A DNA stretch of 51,674 bases from Bacteroidota bacterium (GTDB lineage: Bacteria > Bacteroidota > Bacteroidia > Chitinophagales > Saprospiraceae). A program made the translations under genes and the position numbers. The notes below the pieces were generated by a model. It was not told the origin of the DNA. It worked only from the letters and a program-made list of their open reading frames with translations, and did no database searches. The stretch lies in assembly GCA_029567325.1 (NCBI GenBank), contig JAKQLF010000184.1:1-51674 (forward strand), written 5' to 3'. This document shows, piece by piece, positions 1 to 9,177 of this stretch (position 1 is its first letter; the number at the start of each line of letters is the position of its first letter).

Positions 1-20
1 GGAGAAATCAAAGAAAAGAA

Positions 21-128
<108 letters not shown>

Positions 129-168
129 AATTTTTTTCTTAGTTCTAGAGATAGAATAAGAAAAAACC

Positions 169-204
169 AAAAGTCTTGTAGAGCAATCTGCAGGACTTTT
201 TTTG
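169..204 (+). terminator. Rho-independent terminator after 5S rRNA
   Basis: AAGTCTTGTAG (171-181) pairs with CTGCAGGACTT (188-198), allowing G-U pairs, with a six-base loop and a following run of T. It sits about 40 bases after the 5S gene and would end the rRNA operon transcript. Confidence 0.75.
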
Positions 205-471
205 TTTATGGCAAGTAGCTAAATTGCCAAATTGCTGAACTGCGAAATCGCTGGAATGCTGGCGAATAGGCTTCAGCCTGTTCAACTGTGGCAATGCTAA
301 GAGAAGGAAAATGCAAGGCAACTTTGCTTCAGTATGTTTATTTACTAAACTCCTAAATCGCTATTGGAGAACCATTGTGCGATAAAAACAAAACCCGACA
401 ATTATTATATATCTTTTTTTCTTGAATGCTCAAAGACCTATCCTTACATTTACATTCAAATAGTAATACAT
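205..471. other. Gene-free spacer after the rRNA operon
   Basis: No convincing gene. The stretch contains the loosely repeated words AAATTGC, AATGCTGG and AATCGCT and a small AGGC-TTCA-GCCT hairpin at 268-279. An in-frame upstream ATG at 364 would add 36 residues to the next gene, but that stretch does not resemble the FAD-oxidase family N-terminus. I see no strong promoter here. Confidence 0.5.
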
Positions 472-3321
472 ATGTCTGAGCTCAAAATCAAAGGGGAAGT
501 TTATAAAGATACACTTACAAGAGCTCTTTACGCGACAGATGCTTCCATGTATCAAATTTTCCCTGACATTGTTGTAGTTCCAAAAGATGAAGAAGATTTG
601 GCCATCATATGCCATTATGCCCGAGCTCATAAACTTCCCATCTTGCCAAGAGGTTCTGCAACGAGTCTAGCCGGACAAACGGTTAATAGAGGAATAGTCA
701 TAGATTTTACAAAATACTTTAATAAAGTGCTTTCGTATAATGCAACAGAAGGCACTGCAGTTGTCCAACCAGGAGTAACTCGTGATCAACTCAATTTGAT
801 TGTAGAAAAAGATAATTTTCATTATGCGCCTGATCCGGCGACCTCAAATAGAGCAACTTTTGGTGGGATGATTGCCAACAACTCCTCAGGAACTAAAAGT
901 ATTCTTTATGGCAAAACAAGTGATTATGTCATCAGCTTAAAAATCATGCTCATCGATGGTACCATTTTGACCCTACAAGATTGTGACCATAATGTTTTTG
1001 ATACAATCTGCAATCAAAATGACTCAGAAGGTGATTTATATCGAAAAATTAGATCCATAATCTTTAATAATATCGAGGAAATCAAAGAGAGATATCCAAA
1101 GGTCATGAGAAGGGTTACTGGTTATGCTTTGGATGCGTTCCAGCCCGAAAAACCTTGGAATCTATCAAAGTTAATAACGGGAAGTGAAGGGTCGCTCGCA
1201 ATTATTTTGGAAGCAAAAATTGGATTAGTACCCTTGCCTAAATTTCAGAATTTGGCTGTTGCTCATTTTGAAGATCGAAACAAAGGCATACAAGCTGTAA
1301 AACAGATTGTCTCTTTTGGACCAGCTGCGGTAGAAGTTTTGGATGATAATGTTTTGGTGCAAAGCAAATCAAATGCAATAACCAAAAAATACCATGACAA
1401 TTTGATCAAAGGTGACCCAGCGCTGGTATTGACGGTTGAGTTTTATGGAGACACTCAAGAAGAGATTACCTCCAAAGCAAATCAATTAACAGCATACTTA
1501 GAAAATTATCCTACAGCATACCACTGTCCTGTTTTTTATGACAAAGCGAGCATCAATGACGCACTCAATTTAAGAAAAGATGGTTTGGGAATTTTGATGG
1601 GAAAAGTAGCTGACAAAAAACCGCAAGCATTTGTGGAAGACAGCGCTATTCCGTTGGAACATCTGGCTGACTATATAGAAACGGTAGAAAACATCTGCAA
1701 AGAACAAGAAACAGAACTGGTAATTTATGCCCACGCAAGTGTGGGAGTTTTGCATATAAGACCAATTTTAGACGTAACCAAAACTGAGGACATTGAGAAA
1801 ATGAAATACATTTCTGACCAATGTTTTCAACTTGTAAAAAAATATGGAGGTTCATGGAGCGGAGAACACGGAGATGGCAGAAACCGAGGTCCAAGAATCA
1901 GGGATTTTTATGGCGATCAAATTTATGATGCATTCAAACAAGTCAAAAATGCATTTGACCCTTATCATTTACTCAATCCAAATATCATCATTGATACGCC
2001 ACCGATGGATCAACATATGCGCTATGGGCCAGAATATACCGATCAAAAACAACAATTCGTATTTCACTATCGCAAAGATCATTCTTTTGAGGACCTAGTA
2101 CACATGTGTTCTGGGGTAGGCGCATGTAGAAAGACAGTTGGTGGAACCATGTGTCCAAGCTTCAGAGCTACAGGAGATGAAAAGGATTCTACAAGGGGTA
2201 GGGCAAATACCTTGCGGCTCGCCATGTCGGGCCAGATGAATTTTAAAGATTTATCACATCCTGATGTCAAAGAAGTGATGGACCTTTGTTTGAGTTGCAA
2301 AGCTTGCAAATCAGAATGCCCCTCCAACGTGGATATGGCAAAGTTGAAAAGTGAAGTTCTACAAATCAGTTATGATGCTCATGGAAGCTCTCTTGCTGAA
2401 AAGCTACCAAAATATGCGCCCACAATAGCTAAATGGAGTTCAGGTTTGATGGCCCCAATAGTCAACAAAATCCAAAAGTTTACCTTTTTTAAGAAGATTT
2501 TAGCCAAATACGGGGGCATTCATTCACAAAGAAACCTTCCAGAATACTCCAATCAAAAATTGACAAATTGGTATAAAAGGCAAGAACAATTTAAATCTCA
2601 ACGCAAAGTTGTACTCTTTGCCGACACATATATCAATCATCATGAAATACAGCTTGGAAAACACGCCATTCAGCTGCTAAATGATTGTGGATACGAAGTA
2701 ATCCTGGCTGAAGTAGGATGTTGTCAAAGACCGCTGATTTCAAATGGTTTCTTAAAAGAAGCAAAAGTTGCAGGAACAAAAACTGCCATGGGATTATATG
2801 AATACATCAAAACGGGCACTCCAATTTTAGTACTGGAGCCCAGCTGTTTTTCATCACTCTCAGAAGATTTACCCGATCTCATAGATGATGCAGACGTTGC
2901 CAAACTTTTGCACCAAGGGGTATTTCAAATAGAAGATTTTTTAACTCAAGAGTGGGTCTCCGGAAAATTGGATGGAAAATTTTCTGCCATTAATGATCAG
3001 CCTATTGTCATTCACGGACATTGCCATCAAAAAGCTTTACAAGGCATGACTGCGATCGAACACCTATTGAATCTGGCATCAATACCCTATGAAATTTTGG
3101 ATACGGGATGCTGTGGAATGGCAGGAGCTTTTGGTTACGAAAAAAACCATTATGAAATTTCTGTAAAAATTGCAAATGAAAGCTTGATACCAGCGCTCAA
3201 AAGACACCCTGAAGCAGGTGTTTTTGCCAATGGTTTTTCTTGTAGACACCAAATTGAGGATCTTGCACATCGCAGTTCTAAACACATCATAGAACAAATC
3301 AAATTTTCTAAAAATGGGTAA
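472..3321 (+). CDS. FAD-linked oxidase / Fe-S oxidoreductase, YdiJ-like (D-2-hydroxyacid dehydrogenase type)
   Basis: A 949-residue fusion. The N-terminal half is an FAD-binding PCMH module (about residues 20-250, with PRGSATSLAGQ for flavin pyrophosphate binding) followed by the FAD-oxidase C-terminal domain, which includes the SGEHGDGRNRG segment. The second half is a GlpC-like module with two ferredoxin-type Cys clusters near residues 546 and 606 (CLSCKACKSECP) and two CCG motifs near 748 (GCCQRP) and 879 (GCCGMAG). This order and length match E. coli YdiJ, which oxidises D-2-hydroxyglutarate. The exact substrate here is inferred; D-lactate is an alternative. I chose the ATG at 472 over the in-frame ATG at 364 because homologous sequence begins there. 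It overlaps the next gene by eight bases. Confidence 0.88.
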   Translation: MSELKIKGEVYKDTLTRALYATDASMYQIFPDIVVVPKDEEDLAIICHYARAHKLPILPRGSATSLAGQTVNRGIVIDFTKYFNKVLSYNATEGTAVVQPGVTRDQLNLIVEKDNFHYAPDPATSNRATFGGMIANNSSGTKSILYGKTSDYVISLKIMLIDGTILTLQDCDHNVFDTICNQNDSEGDLYRKIRSIIFNNIEEIKERYPKVMRRVTGYALDAFQPEKPWNLSKLITGSEGSLAIILEAKIGLVPLPKFQNLAVAHFEDRNKGIQAVKQIVSFGPAAVEVLDDNVLVQSKSNAITKKYHDNLIKGDPALVLTVEFYGDTQEEITSKANQLTAYLENYPTAYHCPVFYDKASINDALNLRKDGLGILMGKVADKKPQAFVEDSAIPLEHLADYIETVENICKEQETELVIYAHASVGVLHIRPILDVTKTEDIEKMKYISDQCFQLVKKYGGSWSGEHGDGRNRGPRIRDFYGDQIYDAFKQVKNAFDPYHLLNPNIIIDTPPMDQHMRYGPEYTDQKQQFVFHYRKDHSFEDLVHMCSGVGACRKTVGGTMCPSFRATGDEKDSTRGRANTLRLAMSGQMNFKDLSHPDVKEVMDLCLSCKACKSECPSNVDMAKLKSEVLQISYDAHGSSLAEKLPKYAPTIAKWSSGLMAPIVNKIQKFTFFKKILAKYGGIHSQRNLPEYSNQKLTNWYKRQEQFKSQRKVVLFADTYINHHEIQLGKHAIQLLNDCGYEVILAEVGCCQRPLISNGFLKEAKVAGTKTAMGLYEYIKTGTPILVLEPSCFSSLSEDLPDLIDDADVAKLLHQGVFQIEDFLTQEWVSGKLDGKFSAINDQPIVIHGHCHQKALQGMTAIEHLLNLASIPYEILDTGCCGMAGAFGYEKNHYEISVKIANESLIPALKRHPEAGVFANGFSCRHQIEDLAHRSSKHIIEQIKFSKNG

Positions 3322-3715
3322 AGAAAAAATAGACACTATAGAAAAGATAGAAATTTCGCAAGAATTAAAGTCTGCTGTTTTTACTGATTTGGACGAATGT
3401 AGAAGGGTCCTTGTGAGATGCCATGTGAGTCCCCAAAGGGAAGAAGTATTTATAAGGATTTGGACATCAACTTTTCTATTGGATGAAAATTCTGATCATG
3501 TAAGTGCACTCCTGCACGCAGAAAACATCAGTTACTTCCCAGACTGGACAAAAGTTGAAAAGGGAAAACGCAGACAATTTGTTTTGATCTTTGATGCTTT
3601 ACCCAAAAGGTGTAAAAATTTTCATTTCATAGAACAAATCCCACAAGGTGGCGGGTTTGTTTGCATGAACATTCCTAGAAATGAAGAAGATATTTATGAT
3701 CTGGAGATGATTTGA
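3314..3715 (+). CDS. Small conserved protein of unknown function
   Basis: 133 residues, starting inside the last codons of the YdiJ-like gene, so it is translationally coupled and probably co-transcribed. It has no signal peptide or membrane segment. The central part (RIWTSTFLL, LLHAENISYFP, then FVLIFDALPKRC, with a hydrophobic IPQGGGF near the end) resembles a small uncharacterised protein type I recall from several Bacteroidota, usually with no assigned role. It has several Cys residues but no metal-binding spacing I recognise. Function unknown; real-gene status is supported by the overlap and by the regular alternating hydrophobic pattern. Confidence 0.7.
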   Translation: MGKEKIDTIEKIEISQELKSAVFTDLDECRRVLVRCHVSPQREEVFIRIWTSTFLLDENSDHVSALLHAENISYFPDWTKVEKGKRRQFVLIFDALPKRCKNFHFIEQIPQGGGFVCMNIPRNEEDIYDLEMI

Positions 3716-3719
3716 AAGC

Positions 3720-4385
3720 CTAATAATTCCTGAGAATCTCCCTTTTTTGATCCAATATATATCCTTTTAAATCTGCAAGTGATAAACTAAAAAGAGGCAT
3801 GGACGCGTCACCACTTGCTGCATTTATTTTCACATAGCCTACCACAGAAGTCCAAGTGTGAAGTGTTTGGAACATAGGATCAATATTGGGTTTAATGCTA
3901 CCATCATCAATGCCTCTTTGAATTTCACGAGCATATATTTTAAAAGGTAAATTGTGAAGTTCCTGTACTTTAGAAAAATAAGTACTTTCTTTCAAGGCCT
4001 CTGTCATCTTAGAGTCGTCACCAATTGCGGAAGATGAGCGAATAACAGAAAAATAGTCCAACAATGCTTCTGAATACAAATAGTGATCATCACAGAAATT
4101 CATGAAATTTTCCATTAAACTCACACTTACAACCAACCCATTTTCACCCGTTAGTTTTTTGATCAGTCTATTGTAACTATCTGCTAAAGATTGCAAAGCT
4201 CTGTAAGTAACGGCCATATACAAATTTTCCTTACTCTGAAAGTAAGAATATAAAGTCACTTTTGTGATACCTGCAATTTTGGAAACCTCTTCCATTCTGG
4301 CATTTTTGAAACCATACTGTCCGAAAACTATTTCTGCAGCGTCAATTATGGTGTTTTCCTTTTTTAATCGAGTGGGTATCTTCAT
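3720..4385 (-). CDS. TetR/AcrR family transcriptional regulator
   Basis: 221 residues. Residues about 10-56 form the family's helix-turn-helix domain: a helix around AAEIVFGQYGF, then MEEVSKIAGITKVTLYSYF and KENLY. The remaining 165 residues should form the helical ligand-binding and dimer domain, which is variable and does not reveal the inducer. It faces prfC across 290 bases and converges with the small unknown gene. The target is unknown; such genes commonly control themselves and a neighbour. A candidate promoter box for it (minus-strand TACTTTTG) lies at 4437-4444. Confidence 0.9.
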   Translation of the reverse strand: MKIPTRLKKENTIIDAAEIVFGQYGFKNARMEEVSKIAGITKVTLYSYFQSKENLYMAVTYRALQSLADSYNRLIKKLTGENGLVVSVSLMENFMNFCDDHYLYSEALLDYFSVIRSSSAIGDDSKMTEALKESTYFSKVQELHNLPFKIYAREIQRGIDDGSIKPNIDPMFQTLHTWTSVVGYVKINAASGDASMPLFSLSLADLKGYILDQKREILRNY

Positions 4386-4436
4386 TGGAATGCTTTCTTT
4401 TCAAAAAAGTAATGATAATTTCTTAGTGTGGAGGAG

Positions 4437-4444
4437 CAAAAGTA
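4437..4444 (-). promoter_or_regulatory. Candidate -7 box for the TetR gene
   Basis: Read on the minus strand this is TACTTTTG, matching the Bacteroidota -7 consensus TAnnTTTG, 51 bases before the TetR start codon. I see no matching -33 TTG at the expected spacing, so support is partial. Confidence 0.4.
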
Positions 4445-4562
4445 GGTAATTAATATTTTTGAATATTTTATACTATTGGTATGCTAAGCAGGATAATTTG
4501 GGTTCAAAAATAGCATTTATTTTGTAAAAGCACCTGTTATTAAAATATTTAAGAAGCCGCTT

Positions 4563-4617
4563 TAGGAATACATGTATAAGTAACGAATAAGTAAATACCG
4601 TTTTGTTTGTATTCCTA
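4563..4617. promoter_or_regulatory. Inverted repeat upstream of prfC
   Basis: TAGGAATACA (4563-4572) and TGTATTCCTA (4608-4617) are a perfect ten-base inverted repeat separated by 35 bases. The right arm lies about 20 bases before the prfC -7 box, where RNA polymerase would sit. It may be a pair of operator half-sites, for the TetR protein or another regulator, or a cruciform-prone element. Confidence 0.4.
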
Positions 4618-4638
4618 TCTGTTTACGCCGAAAAAACT

Positions 4639-4646
4639 TAATTTTG
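4639..4646 (+). promoter_or_regulatory. Candidate -7 promoter box of prfC
   Basis: TAATTTTG matches the Bacteroidota TAnnTTTG consensus and lies 28 bases before the prfC ATG. A clear -33 TTG is not seen; the inverted repeat right arm occupies that position. Confidence 0.5.
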
Positions 4647-4674
4647 CGCCCCAATAGGTATTGAAGGAAAAATC

Positions 4675-6255
4675 ATGGATAGACTTAGCGAAATAAAAAG
4701 AAGAAGAACTTTTGGAATAGTGTCTCACCCGGATGCAGGAAAGACCACACTCACAGAAAAACTACTGCTTTTTGGAGGTGCCATTCAAATTGCAGGTGCG
4801 GTAAAATCAAATAAAATAAAGAAGCACGCTACCTCTGATTTTATGGAGATCGAAAAACAGAGAGGTATTTCTGTTGCCACTTCAGTGATGGCATTTGAGT
4901 ATAGAGACAAACAGATCAATATTTTAGATACGCCAGGTCACAAGGATTTTGCGGAAGATACATATAGAACGCTTACGGCAGTGGATAGCGTCATCGTTGT
5001 CATAGACGTTGCTAAAGGTGTTGAAGAACAGACAGAAAAATTGGTTGGTGTTTGCCGAATGAGAAAAACACCTATTATTGTATTCATCAACAAATTAGAT
5101 AGAGAAGGTAAAGATGCCTTTGATCTTCTTGATGAAGTTGAAGAAAAATTGGGTTTGAAAGTACTACCACTTTCATGGCCGGTAGGAATGGGTCAATTAT
5201 TTCAGGGTGTTTATAATATTTATGAAAAAAAACTCATCCTATTTTCGCCGCACGGCAAGCAATTGGAGGAAGACACATTGGAAATTCGTGATTTATCTGA
5301 CGAAAAACTAGATAAAAAAATTGGTAAAAAAGCTGCGGATGTCCTCAGAGAAGAAATTGAAATCATAACTTCAGTTTATCCAGAATTTGACCAAAAGGCC
5401 TATTTGAAAGGGGATGTTTCTCCTGTATTTTTTGGCAGTGCGGTCAATAACTTTGGTGTCAAAGAAATGTTGGATTGTTTTGTAGACATCGCTCCATCAC
5501 CCAGAGACAGAGAAACCGAAGAACGCATTGTGCATCCAGAGGAAGATAAATTTTCTGGATTTGTTTTTAAAATTCACGCCAATATGGATCCCAAACACCG
5601 GGATCGAATTGCCTTTTTGAGAATTTGCTCAGGAAAGTTTGAAAGAAATACCAATTACCTACACATCAGACAGGAAAGGCAGATAAAATTTTCGAACCCA
5701 ACAGCCTTTATGGCGTCAAAAAAAGAAGTGGTTGATGAGGCATATCCTGGGGATATCGTAGGTCTGTATGATTCAGGAAATTTTAAAATAGGGGACACAC
5801 TTACAGAAGGTGAGATATTACATTTCAAAGGAATACCGAGTTTTTCGCCAGAACAGTTCCGTTTTGTAAACAATTCAGATCCTTTAAAAACCAAACAACT
5901 CAACAAAGGCCTTGACCAATTAATGGATGAAGGTGTGGCACAGATGTTTACTAAAATAGAAAACAATCGTAAAATTGTAGGAACGGTAGGTGCGCTACAA
6001 TTTGATGTAATTCAGTACAGGTTGCTGAATGAATACGGGGCTAGTTGCGACTACGAGCCCGTAAATTTGTACAAAGCTTGTTGGGTAGTTTGCAAAGACG
6101 AGAAAGAATTGGAAAATTTTAAATCGAGAAGAAGAAGAGACCTTGCTTTGGATACAGACGGCAAATTGGTGTATCTTGCAGAATCTGCTTGGGCTCTAAA
6201 AACAGTCCAGGAAAACCACCCAAATGTTGATTTTAGGTTTACAAGTGAAGTTTAA
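4675..6255 (+). CDS. prfC: Peptide chain release factor 3 (RF3), a GTPase
   Basis: 526 residues, the normal length for RF3. It shows the translational GTPase motifs in order: G1 SHPDAGKTT (about 17-25), the switch region around [13 protein letters not shown]3 [12 protein letters not shown] and G4 NKLDREG. The C-terminal part ([19 protein letters not shown]) carries the RF3-specific domain. RF3 removes RF1 or RF2 from the ribosome after peptide release, using GTP, in the cytoplasm. The stop codon overlaps the first possible ATG of the next frame by one base, so the downstream lipoprotein gene is probably on the same transcript. Confidence 0.96.
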   Translation: MDRLSEIKRRRTFGIVSHPDAGKTTLTEKLLLFGGAIQIAGAVKSNKIKKHATSDFMEIEKQRGISVATSVMAFEYRDKQINILDTPGHKDFAEDTYRTLTAVDSVIVVIDVAKGVEEQTEKLVGVCRMRKTPIIVFINKLDREGKDAFDLLDEVEEKLGLKVLPLSWPVGMGQLFQGVYNIYEKKLILFSPHGKQLEEDTLEIRDLSDEKLDKKIGKKAADVLREEIEIITSVYPEFDQKAYLKGDVSPVFFGSAVNNFGVKEMLDCFVDIAPSPRDRETEERIVHPEEDKFSGFVFKIHANMDPKHRDRIAFLRICSGKFERNTNYLHIRQERQIKFSNPTAFMASKKEVVDEAYPGDIVGLYDSGNFKIGDTLTEGEILHFKGIPSFSPEQFRFVNNSDPLKTKQLNKGLDQLMDEGVAQMFTKIENNRKIVGTVGALQFDVIQYRLLNEYGASCDYEPVNLYKACWVVCKDEKELENFKSRRRRDLALDTDGKLVYLAESAWALKTVQENHPNVDFRFTSEV

Positions 6256-6290
6256 TGAATGCAATATTAATTAACCAAAATACTCAATCA

Positions 6291-6914
6291 ATGAGATCAA
6301 TTTACTACAGCATCATTTGTTTATTTTTTCTATCTTCATGTGCTTCCATCACTGGTTTTGAAGAAGGAAGAAGCAACGGTAAAGGAAACGGCACAGCAAT
6401 AGCTTCTTTAAATTATTCACGAACACCAGATTTGGACACGGAAGATGGTGACGAAATCATTGATCTCGCGGGAGCACCTTTCTTGGAAATATCAGGAAGG
6501 TATGGGCTAACAGAAAAACTAGATTTTGGGGTAAAAGTTAATACATTTTTAAATCTTGGAGCCAATGTGAAATACCAATTAGTGGGAGATCGTCAATCAC
6601 CATTTGCTTTAGGAACAGGGTTGGAATTTGGATTATTTGGCGGAATAAACATTTGGAATATTCAAGTGCCCTTATATACAAGCTTTTATCCATCTGATAA
6701 ACTTTGCGTTTACGTGACACCCAAATACATATATCAAACAGCTGGATTTGGAAACGGAGGCGCAAATTACGTAGGAGCCAATGCAGGTTTATTATTTGGG
6801 ACCAGACACAAGTTTGGGATAGATTTTGCCTATTATAGAGTTGGTACTGCAGAGTCAAGTGCAGCCTTGCTCAACTTTGGTATTGGTGGTAAATTTTTAT
6901 TTGGCGATAATTAA
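6291..6914 (+). CDS. Predicted outer-membrane-type lipoprotein, function unknown
   Basis: 207 residues from the ATG at 6291. I prefer this start to the in-frame ATG at 6255 because it places a signal peptide at the N-terminus (hydrophobic YYSIICLFFLSS followed by lipobox Cys, FLSSCAS). The mature part is rich in alternating aromatic and Gly residues (LEISGRYGL, KLDFGVKV, FALGTGLEFGLFGG, FGIDFAYYRVG) and ends in FLFGDN, a pattern expected of a small beta-barrel or a surface beta-sheet protein. It may be a lipid-anchored periplasmic protein instead. It follows prfC with a 35-base spacer. No specific family is recognised. Confidence 0.75.
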   Translation: MRSIYYSIICLFFLSSCASITGFEEGRSNGKGNGTAIASLNYSRTPDLDTEDGDEIIDLAGAPFLEISGRYGLTEKLDFGVKVNTFLNLGANVKYQLVGDRQSPFALGTGLEFGLFGGINIWNIQVPLYTSFYPSDKLCVYVTPKYIYQTAGFGNGGANYVGANAGLLFGTRHKFGIDFAYYRVGTAESSAALLNFGIGGKFLFGDN

Positions 6915-8139
6915 AAGCCGAATAATCATCAAAAATTTTCCATACAAGATAGTAGGATTGATAATTGCCTTGGCGGCATTGCTGATAGGGTACTTCACCA
7001 ATCGAGTATTTTATAGTGTGGGCATATTATTTGCTGCTGTCTTTGTGGTTACCACCAAAAATTGGTATAAAGAAATCAGGAGAGATAGATTTCTTGCATC
7101 ATTTCTTCTGCTTCCTTTTATTGTTTTAGTGGCGGATTTATCTTCTAATGGTATCGAAGTCATATCACAATCCACTTTTTTTACGAAGCTTACCTTGTTT
7201 TTACTTCCACTTTTTATTACTGTATGGAAGCCAAAGGCAAAAGAGACAATGAGAGTCCATTTTGCTTTGTATTTGCTTTTGATGGTCAATTTGCTGTATT
7301 CTTTTTTCCACTTTTTTTTGGATCAAGAGCAAGTCATGGAAGGCTATAAGTTTGCAAAAGTCATGAAAGTGATGTCTTTAAATGACCACATCAGGATTTC
7401 ATGGTTGAGCGCAATCGCAGTCATATTAGCAATAAGAGACTCCACTCTTACAACCTCAAAAACAATTAAATATCTATTATTTGCATTTATCCTCATTCAA
7501 GTCATTTACTTACATGTGCTAAGTGCAAAAACTGGTTTGCTATGCCTATATAGTTCATTGCTGATTTATAGTATTTATTTATCCTACAAATCGAGTATCA
7601 AAAAGGGAATCATAACCCTTATAACCCTAATTACACTTCCAATAGCAGCTTACTTTTTGGTGCCATCATTTGAGAGAAGAATAGGGTATGTGAGGTGGGA
7701 TTTTAGTGAATTTCTTTCAGGAGCGGAAAGAGCAGGACTGAGTGATGGAAACAGATTTCACTCAATACATGCTGGTGTCTCCATTTTTAAAGAAAATCCC
7801 ATGGGTATTGGGTTTGTCAATATTCAAGATACGACCAACCAATGGCTGATGATCAATAAAAAGTTCTTATCAACTACAGATTACATTTTGCCAAGCAGTG
7901 AGTTTTTGATTTATGCTGTGGGAGGAGGTATTATTGGATTGTTTTTGCTTGTCTTGCATTTTGCAATGCCATTTACCTACAAGGAAATCTGGAAAGATTC
8001 ACTTTTCCCAAGCATCTATTTGCCGGCGCTGGTCACATTTATGTATGAAATCCATTTTGAAGGACAATTGTCCCTATTTGTTTATGCCTTTTTTGTGTTC
8101 TGGGTTTATTACCTTGCAAAAAGCAGATTGATAAACTAA
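6901..8139 (+). CDS. Polytopic membrane protein resembling O-antigen ligase/polymerase
   Basis: About 412 residues if it starts at the TTG at 6901, which overlaps the preceding gene by 14 bases. The frame is open from an ATG at 6826, but that would add 25 residues coded inside the preceding gene; a TTG at 6958 is a third choice. The protein has roughly ten hydrophobic segments and, between the later ones, a long loop with RFHSIHAGVSIFKENPMGIGF, which is characteristic of the Wzy/WaaL O-antigen ligase family (a large outward loop with a conserved H/R and a following PxGxG). The family joins or polymerises surface glycans at the outer face of the inner membrane. Substrate unknown; no sugar-synthesis cluster lies next to it. 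Confidence 0.75.
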   Translation: MAIIKSRIIIKNFPYKIVGLIIALAALLIGYFTNRVFYSVGILFAAVFVVTTKNWYKEIRRDRFLASFLLLPFIVLVADLSSNGIEVISQSTFFTKLTLFLLPLFITVWKPKAKETMRVHFALYLLLMVNLLYSFFHFFLDQEQVMEGYKFAKVMKVMSLNDHIRISWLSAIAVILAIRDSTLTTSKTIKYLLFAFILIQVIYLHVLSAKTGLLCLYSSLLIYSIYLSYKSSIKKGIITLITLITLPIAAYFLVPSFERRIGYVRWDFSEFLSGAERAGLSDGNRFHSIHAGVSIFKENPMGIGFVNIQDTTNQWLMINKKFLSTTDYILPSSEFLIYAVGGGIIGLFLLVLHFAMPFTYKEIWKDSLFPSIYLPALVTFMYEIHFEGQLSLFVYAFFVFWVYYLAKSRLIN

Positions 8140-8155
8140 ACATTTCCTACATTTG
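8128..8155 (+). promoter_or_regulatory. Promoter of prs
   Basis: TTG at 8128-8130 and TACATTTG at 8148-8155 are separated by 17 bases, matching the Bacteroidota -33/-7 arrangement. The -7 box ends 26 bases before the prs start codon. It overlaps the 3' end of the upstream gene, suggesting prs is independently expressed. Confidence 0.65.
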
Positions 8156-8181
8156 CGCACTCATGACAATTTACAAACGGG

Positions 8182-9123
8182 ATGGTAGAAGTTAAACTTT
8201 TTTCTGGAACTAAGTCCAAATATCTGGCAGAAAAAATAGCCTATTTTTATGGTGAAGAACTGGCAGCCTGCGAGGTAAAAACCTTTAGTGACGGAGAAAT
8301 GCGCATTGTCATTGATGAATCTGTAAGAGGAGCGCACATATTTTTTATTACTTCCACTTTTGCACCATCTGATAACCTTTTGGAACTACTCTTGATGATA
8401 GACTCAGCTAAGCGCGCCAGCGCTGGGTATATTACAGCCGTCATTCCTTATTATGGATATGCCAGACAAGATAGAAAGGATAAACCACGGGTTCCGATCT
8501 CAGCCAAGCTGATCGCTAATCTTCTCCAAGCTGCAGGAGCCAATAGGATCATGACTATGGATCTCCACGCAGATCAAATTCAAGGTTTTTTTGATATCCC
8601 TGTTGATCACCTCAAAGGGGAGGCGATTTTCATGCCTTATCTAGAAAAGCAAGATCTTACCAACACGATATTTGCGTCTCCAGATGTAGGAGGTGTAAAA
8701 AGAGCAAGATCTTTTGCAAAATATTTCAAAAGAGACTTAGTCATTTGTGATAAAGAGCGGATCAAAGCAAATGAAGTAAAATCCATAACGGTCATCGGAG
8801 ATGTAACTGGAGCTGACGTAATATTGGTAGATGACTTGATAGATACTGCTGGAACTTTATGCAAGGCAGCTGATGCTTTGATTGAAAAAGGTGCAAGAAG
8901 CGTCAAAGCCATGTGTACACACCCTGTTTTATCGGGTAAAGCATATGAAAACATAGAAAACTCTCAAATTTCTAAAATCATAACAACAGACACCATTCCA
9001 CTAAAAAGACAATCTGATAAAATCGAAGTTTTATCTTGTGCTCAACTTTTTTCTAAAGCAATTAGGAATACCCATGAGTATAAATCGATCGCCGCTCTTT
9101 TCGTAGATAAATCATTGGATTAA
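8182..9123 (+). CDS. prs: Ribose-phosphate pyrophosphokinase (PRPP synthetase)
   Basis: 313 residues, the typical length. It makes 5-phosphoribosyl-1-pyrophosphate from ribose-5-phosphate and ATP, for purine, pyrimidine, NAD, His and Trp synthesis. Visible family motifs are FSDGEMRI near the N-terminus, PYYGYARQDRKD in the regulatory flexible loop region, the metal/ATP site DLHADQIQGFF, and the ribose-phosphate binding loop VDDLIDTAGT. It starts with ATG at 8182, after the promoter described above, and converges with the M14 peptidase gene. Confidence 0.97.
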   Translation: MVEVKLFSGTKSKYLAEKIAYFYGEELAACEVKTFSDGEMRIVIDESVRGAHIFFITSTFAPSDNLLELLLMIDSAKRASAGYITAVIPYYGYARQDRKDKPRVPISAKLIANLLQAAGANRIMTMDLHADQIQGFFDIPVDHLKGEAIFMPYLEKQDLTNTIFASPDVGGVKRARSFAKYFKRDLVICDKERIKANEVKSITVIGDVTGADVILVDDLIDTAGTLCKAADALIEKGARSVKAMCTHPVLSGKAYENIENSQISKIITTDTIPLKRQSDKIEVLSCAQLFSKAIRNTHEYKSIAALFVDKSLD

Positions 9124-9129
9124 AGATTC

Positions 9130-9177
9130 CTTGTTTTGCTAATCAAATGAATTTTAATCTTCGATTAGTGAAACAAG
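9130..9177. terminator. Possible shared terminator hairpin between prs and the M14 peptidase
   Basis: CTTGTTTTGCTAATC (9130-9144) pairs with GATTAGTGAAACAAG (9163-9177), giving a 15-pair stem with two G-U pairs. The right arm includes the last codons of the convergent peptidase gene. It lacks a strong T run on either side, so termination is uncertain. Confidence 0.4.

Noticed and set aside
364-471. In-frame upstream ATG extending the YdiJ-like protein by 36 residues
   Set aside because: The extension does not look like the family N-terminus, which begins near the second ATG at 472; the region looks like leader sequence.
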